DNA from: Thermoleophilia bacterium
GTDB taxonomy: Bacteria; Actinomycetota; Thermoleophilia; Gaiellales; SKUG01
Assembly (NCBI GenBank): GCA_025964405.1
Contig: JAOPYW010000054.1
Location: 1-14,198 of the forward strand
Reading direction: 5' to 3'
DNA: 14,198 nt
The notes beneath the pieces are model-generated. The model saw nothing but the letters and a program-made list of their open reading frames with translations, did no database searches and had not been told where the DNA came from. Made by a program: the position numbers and the translations under genes. Positions 6,872-11,900 of the stretch are shown here, one piece after another. Within the stretch, counting starts at the first letter, position 1. The number at the start of each line of letters is the position of its first letter.

Positions 6872-8065
6872 TCAGCGCGACGCGAGGTCGATCGCGCGGT
6901 CGGCGACGGCCCCCGCGAAGTCGCGCCCGAGCCGCAGGTCGGGTATGCCCGGTGCCGAGTTCGTCTCGGTCACCACGAATTGCCGGGCCGCGTGGTCCTC
7001 GATCGCCTGGTCGATGTGGCGGCCGACCGGCATGACGTCGACCCCGGCCATGTCGAAGCGCCCCGGAATCGGTGCGTAGCCCGCGAGCGCGGTCTCGACG
7101 AGGGCCGGCGGCGCCTCCTCGACCGCCACGTTGCGTCCCCAGCCGCCGCCATCGAGGTTCGACGTGCCGCTGCCAGGTGCACCGATGCGCTGCATGAGCG
7201 TGTGGACGAAGGGCCGGTCGGCGCGGTCGCGCGTGATGAGCGCGCGGTAGTCCATGCCCGACTCGGTGGCCTCACCCGCAGGCGTCTGCCACCGCACCAT
7301 CGCACCCGGGATGCGCTCCTGCACCAGGAGGACGGGCGCGTTCGGCGACCCCGCGAAGTGCCGTTCGATGTAGCGCCGCGCGCTTGCGTGGTCGTCGAAG
7401 AACTTCACGCCGCGGCCACCCTCGCCGTCGAACGGCTTCACCACGACCCGGTCGGGGAGGCCGGCCAGCGCCGCCTCGGCGTCGGCGGGGCCCATCGCAT
7501 AGCGCGTCGCGATGCTCGGGGTTCCGAACGACTCGTAGGCAAGCTGCGACTTGATCTTGTTGCTCGTCGTCGCGATCGACGTCGTGTCGTTGAGCAGGGG
7601 CACGCCAATGCCGTGCAGCTCATCCATCGTGCGGAGGCCGTGCACGCTCGGGTAACGCGTCACGACGAAGTCGAGTGCGCCGACGTCGCCGCCGGCTGCG
7701 TCGAACACGCGCGTGCCGGCGACCCGCGTGGCGTCGGCGTCGAGCCAGATCGCGCTCACCCCACGTCGCGCCAGCGCATCGCCGATGAGCAGCGCGCTGT
7801 TGCCGCCCTCGCCGGTGTCGGCGCGCGAGAAGATGCCGATGCGCAGGTTGGCGACACCCTCGCCGGCATCGACGAGTGCGGCGCGACCGACGCCGCGTCC
7901 CTCGGCGGCGGTGCCTGGTCCGACCGTCGCCAGTGCCGCGGCGGGCACGTTCGTCAGTTCGCTCCACGCGCGGCCCACGGCCTGTCGCACGGGCGCAAGG
8001 GCCCTGGATTCAGTGATCAGCACGGTCTTGACCTTCCCCAAGGTCGCGTCTCGACGGCCGCGCAT
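6872..8065 (-). CDS. RimK-like ATP-grasp ligase, 397 aa
   Basis: ATP-grasp ligases join a carboxylate to an amine through an acyl-phosphate. Residues 74-110 form a pre-ATP-grasp Rossmann-like segment (LRIGIFSRADTGEGGNSALL). LLNDTTSIATTSNKIKSQLA (157-176) matches the RimK pattern, VVVKPFDGEGGRGV (207-220) is the ATP-binding glycine loop, and MAGVDVM (339-345) and VTETNSAPGIP (365-375) supply the C-terminal metal-binding acidic residues. The substrate could be a protein tail, a cofactor or a peptide. The first ~70 residues are an unrecognised extension. The ATG at 8065 has GGGGAG eight bases upstream; GTG at 8083 and GTG at 8023 (with GGGGAAGG upstream) are alternatives. It is divergent from yaaA. 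Confidence 0.85.
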   Translation of the reverse strand: MRGRRDATLGKVKTVLITESRALAPVRQAVGRAWSELTNVPAAALATVGPGTAAEGRGVGRAALVDAGEGVANLRIGIFSRADTGEGGNSALLIGDALARRGVSAIWLDADATRVAGTRVFDAAGGDVGALDFVVTRYPSVHGLRTMDELHGIGVPLLNDTTSIATTSNKIKSQLAYESFGTPSIATRYAMGPADAEAALAGLPDRVVVKPFDGEGGRGVKFFDDHASARRYIERHFAGSPNAPVLLVQERIPGAMVRWQTPAGEATESGMDYRALITRDRADRPFVHTLMQRIGAPGSGTSNLDGGGWGRNVAVEEAPPALVETALAGYAPIPGRFDMAGVDVMPVGRHIDQAIEDHAARQFVVTETNSAPGIPDLRLGRDFAGAVADRAIDLASR

Positions 8066-8119
8066 GCGCGCACCGCTCCCCACCGTCCCATCGATTCGGT
8101 GGAGCCGCGCGTTTCAGGC

Positions 8120-8139
8120 GAGCCGGCCCGAATCGGCTC
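8120..8139. repeat. Imperfectly spaced inverted repeat in the ATP-grasp/yaaA divergent gap
   Basis: GAGCCG (8120-8125) and CGGCTC (8134-8139) are perfect inverted arms around eight bases. The repeat covers the place where the -35 region of the yaaA promoter would lie. It could be an operator or chance in GC-rich DNA. Confidence 0.3.
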
Positions 8140-8151
8140 CGAACGGCGGGC

Positions 8152-8157
8152 TACACT
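8152..8157 (+). promoter_or_regulatory. Putative -10 box (TACACT) giving a leaderless yaaA transcript
   Basis: TACACT is followed by exactly six bases and then the ATG at 8164, so the expected transcription start is the A of the start codon. No Shine-Dalgarno sequence fits. The same six-base spacing is seen before the SGNH hydrolase gene. Confidence 0.55.
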
Positions 8158-8163
8158 GGACCC

Positions 8164-8916
8164 ATGTTGATCGTGCTGCCTCCCAGCGAGACGAAGGTCG
8201 ACGGCGGCGACGGACCTCCGCTGCAGCTCGATGCGCTCTCGTTCGGGGAGCTGACGGCGGTGCGCGAGCGGGTCGCACGCACGCTGGCCCGCGCGAGCGA
8301 GCACCCCAAGCGCGCCATGGTCGCGCTCGACCTCGGGCCGACCCAGGCGGGCGAATTGCAGCGCAACGTCGAGCTGCACAGCGCACCGACGCGACCGGCG
8401 ATCGAGCGCTACACGGGTGTGCTCTACGACGCGCTCGACGTGGGGAGCCTGTCGGCCGACGAACGCATGCGCGCAGACGAGCGGCTGGCCGTGTGCTCGG
8501 CGCTGTTCGGGCTGGTGCGCGCCAACGACGGCATCCCCGCGTATCGCCTGTCGGCGGGGTCGAAGCTGCCGCGCATCGCGTCGCTGGCCGCGCTGTGGAA
8601 GCCGCGCCTGCAGCGGGTGCTCGCGCGCGCGGCGGATGACGGCCTCGTCGTCGACCTGCGCTCCGGCGCGTACCGCTCGCTCGCGGTGCTCCCGGGTGCG
8701 ATCACCGTGCGCGTGCTGACCGAGCGCTCCGACGGCACGCGCACCGTGGTGAGCCACTCGAACAAGGCGACGAAGGGTCTGCTCGCGCGCCTGTTGGTGC
8801 AGCAGCCTGCACCGTGCCACACGCTCGACGACGTCGCGGCGGTCGCGCGTGACGCCGGATTCACCGTCGAGCTGCAGGGCCCGTTCGGGCTCGACGTCGT
8901 GCTGCCAGCGGCCTGA
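8164..8916 (+). CDS. yaaA: YaaA-family peroxide stress protein (DUF328), 250 aa
   Basis: YaaA proteins lower free intracellular iron and limit DNA damage during peroxide stress in Escherichia coli. The family signatures are clear: PPSETK near the N-terminus (6-11), YTGVLYDAL (83-91), SALFGLVRANDGIPAYRLS (112-130), DLRSGAY (164-170) and HSNKATKG (198-205). Length is normal, and no membrane segment or signal peptide is seen, so it is cytoplasmic. The ATG at 8164 begins MLIVLPPSETK, as expected for the family. It appears to be transcribed as a leaderless mRNA from its own promoter, diverging from the ATP-grasp gene. The SGNH hydrolase gene starts 17 bases after its stop and has its own promoter-like box. 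Confidence 0.93.
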   Translation: MLIVLPPSETKVDGGDGPPLQLDALSFGELTAVRERVARTLARASEHPKRAMVALDLGPTQAGELQRNVELHSAPTRPAIERYTGVLYDALDVGSLSADERMRADERLAVCSALFGLVRANDGIPAYRLSAGSKLPRIASLAALWKPRLQRVLARAADDGLVVDLRSGAYRSLAVLPGAITVRVLTERSDGTRTVVSHSNKATKGLLARLLVQQPAPCHTLDDVAAVARDAGFTVELQGPFGLDVVLPAA

Positions 8917-8921
8917 GCGGG

Positions 8922-8927
8922 TAGCGT
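8922..8927 (+). promoter_or_regulatory. Putative -10 box (TAGCGT) giving a leaderless SGNH hydrolase transcript
   Basis: TAGCGT is followed by six bases (GGCCCC) and the ATG at 8934, the same geometry as at yaaA. The box starts six bases after the yaaA stop codon. No Shine-Dalgarno sequence is present. Confidence 0.55.
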
Positions 8928-8933
8928 GGCCCC

Positions 8934-9719
8934 ATGACCCGCCGTTCGTTCGTTCGCCGTCATCCCAAGCTCATCCTCGTCGGAGGCCCGATCGCGTTGG
9001 TGGGTGTGCTCCTCGCCGTGCTCCTCGCGGAGCTGCAGTACGCACGCAGTCGCGAATACGCGGTCGATTCCAGGTTCGAGCTGGAGCGGAGCTTCCCGGG
9101 TGACGGCCCGACCATCGAGCTCGGCGTGGTCGGTGACTCGACGGTGGCAGGCCTCGGGGTCGACGACGTCGACGACACGCTGCCGGTGCAGGTCGGGCTC
9201 GAGCTCGCGGCGCGTACGGGGCGCCCGGTGCGGGTGCGCGGCTACGGCGTGTCAGGCGCGACGATCGGGAGCGTGCTCGACCAGCAGCTGGTCGACGTGC
9301 CGACCGACCTTGACGTGCTCGTGTTCGAGGTCGGCTCGAACGACGTCACGCACATGACCAGGCTCGAGCAGGTGGAGCAGCGCACGCGCAGGCTCATCGA
9401 CGCGGGGCGCCGCCATGCGCCGATCGTCGTGCTCGGCACGGCCGGCCGACTCGACACGACCAACTTCAAGCGCCCGCTCCGCGACATCGTCATGGCGCGC
9501 GCGAGCCAGGTGCGTGCGCGCCAGCTCGCCGCCGCCCACGCGGAGTCGATCGGGGTCGTCGAGATCGGTGGCGCGAAGGTCGGCGACGAGTTCAATGCGA
9601 CGAAAGACGCCGTCTCGTTCGACGGCTTCCACCCGGCACGGGCGGGCTACGGTGTCTGGGCCCGCGCCCTCGCGCAGGAGATCGCGCACCAGCTCGACCG
9701 CGTGAAGTCGCCCGCCTGA
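8934..9719 (+). CDS. Membrane-anchored SGNH/GDSL-family hydrolase, 261 aa
   Basis: The SGNH fold covers esterases, lipases and acyl-thioesterases using a Ser-His-Asp triad. Block I is VVGDSTVAGLG with nucleophile Ser69, block II is GYGVSGAT (103-110), block III is GSND with Asn136, and block V is DGFHP with Asp230 and His233, so all catalytic positions are filled. A basic N-terminus (MTRRSFVRRHPK) is followed by a hydrophobic helix (about 13-33) without a clear cleavage site, which suggests an N-terminal anchor with the catalytic domain outside. The substrate is unknown; exported members often act on lipids or acylated cell-wall glycans. The stop codon lies within a 14-bp tandem duplication. 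Confidence 0.88.
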   Translation: MTRRSFVRRHPKLILVGGPIALVGVLLAVLLAELQYARSREYAVDSRFELERSFPGDGPTIELGVVGDSTVAGLGVDDVDDTLPVQVGLELAARTGRPVRVRGYGVSGATIGSVLDQQLVDVPTDLDVLVFEVGSNDVTHMTRLEQVEQRTRRLIDAGRRHAPIVVLGTAGRLDTTNFKRPLRDIVMARASQVRARQLAAAHAESIGVVEIGGAKVGDEFNATKDAVSFDGFHPARAGYGVWARALAQEIAHQLDRVKSPA

Positions 9720-9730
9720 AGTCGCCCGCC
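9703..9730. repeat. 14-bp perfect tandem duplication spanning the SGNH hydrolase stop codon
   Basis: The unit TGAAGTCGCCCGCC occurs at 9703-9716 and again at 9717-9730, followed by another TGA. The first copy encodes the end of the protein (KSPA); the stop codon is the first three bases of the second copy. Because 14 is not a multiple of three, the second copy is out of frame and untranslated. Confidence 0.95.
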
Positions 9731-9760
9731 TGACGCCTGCTGTCACGTGGATCGACCGAC

Positions 9761-9814
9761 GGTTCGGTCGGGGTGAATATGTCCCCCTATGGAGGGCCGA
9801 AGTGACCAACGCCT
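9761..9814 (-). repeat. Dispersed 54-bp intergenic repeat, copy B (inverted)
   Basis: On the minus strand this reads AGGCGTTGGTCACTTCGGCC at the start and TCACCCCGACCGAACC at the end. It matches copy C at 43 of 54 bases and copy A at 42 of 54 without gaps, and its first 20 bases are identical to C. The differences are concentrated in the centre, where a shorter hairpin core (CCCTC/GGGGG) remains. It lies 41 bp after the SGNH hydrolase stop, in the same orientation to that gene as copy A has to the ParB-like gene. Confidence 0.85.
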
Positions 9815-9910
9815 ACCGCGAGGGCGTGACCTGGGCCTGCGGTCCGTGTCGTACCCGATCCGTGTACAACCCGTCTGCGGTCGGCGCCTGATCGGCACCG
9901 GGTTCGCCCG

Positions 9911-9923
9911 CGAGACGGTCTCG
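9911..9923. repeat. Short palindrome next to repeat copy C
   Basis: CGAGAC (9911-9916) and GTCTCG (9918-9923) are perfect inverted arms around one base. The palindrome ends four bases before repeat copy C, within the B-C spacer. It could be a protein-binding site; no function can be assigned. Confidence 0.45.
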
Positions 9924-9927
9924 GGTC

Positions 9928-9981
9928 AGGCGTTGGTCACTTCGGCCCCGCGGGCGGGGCCGAAGTCGCCCCGACCGAACC
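9928..9981 (+). repeat. Dispersed 54-bp intergenic repeat, copy C, with a 28-bp palindrome
   Basis: This copy begins AGGCGTTGGTCACTTCGGCC and ends TCGCCCCGACCGAACC. Its centre (9939-9966) is a perfect inverted repeat: ACTTCGGCCCCGC, two bases, then the exact complement. It is the best-formed hairpin of the three copies. With copy B it makes an inverted pair separated by 113 bp, upstream of the ferritin-like genes. Confidence 0.85.
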
Positions 9982-10168
9982 TGCGCGCTGCCCCGAATCT
10001 GATCGCCTCGACGGAACGCGGTCGGGGGTTCCCACAGGTTCTTCCGGTTCGCGACAACCGAAGGGGCGCGGCCCGCGTACTGCTCCCCGGACCACCGTCG
10101 CGACCGATCGTCGCACGGGACACGGAATGCGACGCGACCTGCGGGTCGCGCCGGACAAGGAGATCACC

Positions 10169-10879
10169 ATGAGCGAGCTCGAAACACAGGAGCAGCTGGA
10201 CGAACCCCGCGCCAAGTCGGCGCTGGAGCAGCTGGAGAGCGACCACTACTCACGAGGCCGCTTCCTCAAGCTGGTCGGCGGAGCAGGTGCGGTCGGCGCG
10301 TTCGGCATGCTCGTCGCGGCCTGCGGCGGCGATGACAAGAAGTCGAAGACCACCGCGTCGACGATGGCCAAGACCACCGCGTCGACGACCTCGACGATGG
10401 CACCCAAGGGTGGCGACCTCGAGATCGTGAACTACGCCCTCACGCTCGAGTACCTCGAGGCGGCGTTCTACGCGGCAGCGATCGACAGCGGCCTGTTCAA
10501 GGGCGCCGAGCTCGAGGCCATCAAGATCATCGGTCAGCACGAGCAGGAGCACGTGACGGCACTCGCCGCCGCGGCGAAGAGCCTCGGTACACCGGCCACG
10601 GAGCCGAAGGCCAAGTTCCCGCTCGAGGACCGCATGTCGGTGCTCAAGCTCGCGGCCACCGTCGAGAACCTCGGCGCGGCTGCCTACCTCGGCCAGGCCG
10701 CCAACATCCAGGACGCCGGCATCCTCGCCGCGGGTCTCTCGATCCACAGCGTCGAGGCTCGCCACGCGGCGGCCCTCAACACGCTGATCGGCGAGAACTT
10801 CGTGCCCGACGGTGCCTTCGCCAAGGCCGCGACCATGGACGAGGTCCTTGCGGCCGTCAAGCCGTTCCTCGTTGCGTAA
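10169..10879 (+). CDS. Ferritin-like domain lipoprotein, 236 aa
   Basis: The signal sequence (about 27-52) contains SRGRFLKLVGG and ends in the lipobox VAAC (Cys52), so the mature protein should be a lipid-anchored lipoprotein. A Lys/Ser/Thr-rich linker (about 53-80) precedes the four-helix ferritin-like domain. Di-iron ligands expected for the fold are present: ALTLEYLEAAFY (Glu94 or Glu97), HEQEH (Glu125, His128), VENLGAAAY (Glu166) and VEARH (Glu196, His199). Related proteins belong to the Ferritin_2 group, often linked to desiccation or stress; iron oxidation or storage is plausible but unproven. The ATG at 10169 has AAGGAG six bases upstream. The signal carries Arg-Gly-Arg rather than a true twin arginine. 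The paralogue follows after 30 bp, indicating an operon. Confidence 0.9.
   Translation: MSELETQEQLDEPRAKSALEQLESDHYSRGRFLKLVGGAGAVGAFGMLVAACGGDDKKSKTTASTMAKTTASTTSTMAPKGGDLEIVNYALTLEYLEAAFYAAAIDSGLFKGAELEAIKIIGQHEQEHVTALAAAAKSLGTPATEPKAKFPLEDRMSVLKLAATVENLGAAAYLGQAANIQDAGILAAGLSIHSVEARHAAALNTLIGENFVPDGAFAKAATMDEVLAAVKPFLVA
10346..10387 (+). repeat. Tandem repeat encoding the Thr/Ser-rich linker of the ferritin-like lipoprotein
   Basis: The 18-mer AAGACCACCGCGTCGACG occurs at 10346-10363 and 10370-10387, 24 bp apart, so the unit is eight codons. It encodes KTTASTMA followed by KTTASTTS. The duplication stays in frame and lengthens the spacer between the lipid anchor and the ferritin-like domain. 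Confidence 0.9.
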
Positions 10880-10909
10880 CGCTCCCAACCGAAAGAGATT
10901 GTGATCACC

Positions 10910-11554
10910 ATGAACCAGGACACGACAGGTTACGCGGAGCCCGGCCTCGCGACGATCGAGATCGAGGGCATGACCCGCGAGAGCTTCCTCATCAAGAGCG
11001 CGCTCGCAGCGGGTGCCGTCTACGGTGTCGGCATGGTCGGACCCTTCGTCCGCCAGGCCTTCGCAGCCGACGCACCGAGCGACGAGGGTGACATCAAGAT
11101 CCTCAACTTCGCGCTCACGCTCGAGTACCTCGAGGCCGCCTTCTACAAGGAGGGCCTCGGCAAGGTGAAGTTCACCGGCACCAACAAGTCGGTCATCACC
11201 GAGATCGGCGCGAACGAGAACGAGCACGTCTCGACCCTCATCTCGACGATCAAGGGCCTCGGCGGCACCCCCGTCACGGCACCCGGCGTGATGTTCCCCT
11301 ACAAGGACGAGAAGAGCTTCCTCAAGCTCGCCCAGGTGTTTGAGGACACCGGTGTCAGCGCCTACAACGGCGCGGGCCCGGCGATCAAGAACAAGGACCT
11401 GCTCGCGGCAGCGGGTTCGATCGTGCAGGTCGAGGCTCGCCACGCGGCGCGCATCCGCCTCATCAACGGTGAGCCGGCGGCTCCGGCAGCGTTCGACAAG
11501 GCGCTGACCACCGACGCCGTGCTCGCTGCGGTCAAGCCCTTCATCAAGGCCTGA
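10910..11554 (+). CDS. Secreted ferritin-like domain protein, 214 aa
   Basis: This is a paralogue of the preceding lipoprotein. An N-terminal polar region (1-20) is followed by MTRESFLIKS, a hydrophobic stretch (about 30-47) and an AFA-AD signal peptidase site (cleavage near residue 52), so it is probably released rather than lipid-anchored. The di-iron ligands match: LTLEYLEAAFY (Glu72 or Glu75), NENEH (Glu103, His106), FEDTGVSAY (Glu145) and VEARH (Glu175, His178). Both proteins end in LAAVKPF plus three or four residues. The signal resembles a Tat signal but has one arginine (TRESF). The ATG at 10910 is chosen because it shares the context ATCACC-ATG with the upstream gene; GTG at 10901 is possible. 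The tatA gene follows 85 bp downstream. Confidence 0.9.
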   Translation: MNQDTTGYAEPGLATIEIEGMTRESFLIKSALAAGAVYGVGMVGPFVRQAFAADAPSDEGDIKILNFALTLEYLEAAFYKEGLGKVKFTGTNKSVITEIGANENEHVSTLISTIKGLGGTPVTAPGVMFPYKDEKSFLKLAQVFEDTGVSAYNGAGPAIKNKDLLAAAGSIVQVEARHAARIRLINGEPAAPAAFDKALTTDAVLAAVKPFIKA

Positions 11555-11593
11555 CCCATCGCGCCACCACGCAGCCGCGACGCGTCGTCCGGA

Positions 11594-11615
11594 TACACTC
11601 CGGGCGGCGCGCCGC
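11594..11615 (+). promoter_or_regulatory. Putative tatA promoter -10 (TACACT) and leader palindrome
   Basis: TACACT at 11594-11599 lies 40 bases before the tatA start. The leader contains a perfect 12-bp palindrome, GCGGCGCGCCGC, at 11604-11615. Transcription from this box would start within or just before the palindrome. The hairpin could instead attenuate read-through from the ferritin-like operon, but no T-tract follows it. Confidence 0.4.
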
Positions 11616-11639
11616 ACTGCATACGAAGGAAGACGTCAC

Positions 11640-11900
11640 ATGGGATTCATCGGACTACCCGAACTGCTCGTGCTCGCAGTGGTCGTGCTGCTGCTCTTCG
11701 GGCGCAAGCGCCTCCCGGCACTGGGGAGCTCGATGCGTTCCGCGGGCATCGGCTTCAAGCGCGGCCTGACCGGCGCCACCCCGAAGGACATCATCGAGGG
11801 TTCAGCCGAACACGTGTCCCGCACGGACGAGCGTGACGGTGACCACGTCGCCACCGCCACCACCCGCACCACGACCACGACCACCGTCGAGGGTCAGTAA
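11640..11900 (+). CDS. tatA: Sec-independent translocase subunit TatA-like, 86 aa
   Basis: TatA forms the pore-like component of the twin-arginine pathway that exports folded proteins. The architecture is diagnostic: a short N-terminus with LPELLVLAVVVLLLFG (transmembrane helix about 6-20 and the FG hinge at 20-21), then an amphipathic helix (about 25-43, LPALGSSMRSAGIGFKRGL), then a polar tail. The tail ends in a threonine run (residues 74-82). AAGGA precedes the ATG by about ten bases. No tatB or tatC is nearby. Codons 55-86 and the stop overlap the 3' end of the convergent GH5 gene in exact codon register, so the Thr-rich tail is the complement of that protein's Gly-rich end. Confidence 0.9.
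   Translation: MGFIGLPELLVLAVVVLLLFGRKRLPALGSSMRSAGIGFKRGLTGATPKDIIEGSAEHVSRTDERDGDHVATATTRTTTTTTVEGQ

Larger units (their letters stand above)
9720..10168. other. 449-bp non-coding gap upstream of the ferritin-like operon
   Basis: The gap holds the second half of the 14-bp duplication, repeat copy B (9761-9814), a 113-bp spacer, repeat copy C (9928-9981), and about 190 bp leading to the first ferritin-like gene. The spacer contains a short palindrome (9911-9923). In the last part the short word GTTC recurs at near 10-bp spacing in the region 10025-10055. I cannot identify a confident promoter. The open frame across this gap has no ribosome binding site and an Arg/Pro-rich translation, so I do not call it coding. 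Confidence 0.7.

Noticed and set aside
6017..8170. A 717-codon plus-strand open frame opposite the aldo/keto reductase and ATP-grasp genes
   Set aside because: Both minus-strand genes have complete catalytic motifs and good ribosome binding sites; the plus frame has neither.
551..9981. Repeat copies as a CRISPR array
   Set aside because: Three copies with mixed orientation, one more than 9 kb away, unequal spacing and no cas genes do not fit a CRISPR array.
9761..9981. Repeat edges containing GGTTCGG considered as tRNA T-arms
   Set aside because: There is no acceptor stem, anticodon arm or D-arm in register; the resemblance is limited to a few bases.
9789..10172. A possible 127-codon gene across repeat copies B and C
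   Set aside because: It has no ribosome binding site, starts inside repeat B, has an Arg/Pro-rich translation, and runs into the ribosome binding site and start of the ferritin-like gene.
10250..11617. A 455-codon minus-strand open frame opposite both ferritin-like genes
   Set aside because: Its translation is low-complexity and Arg/Leu/Glu-rich; the plus strand has two paralogues with conserved di-iron ligands.
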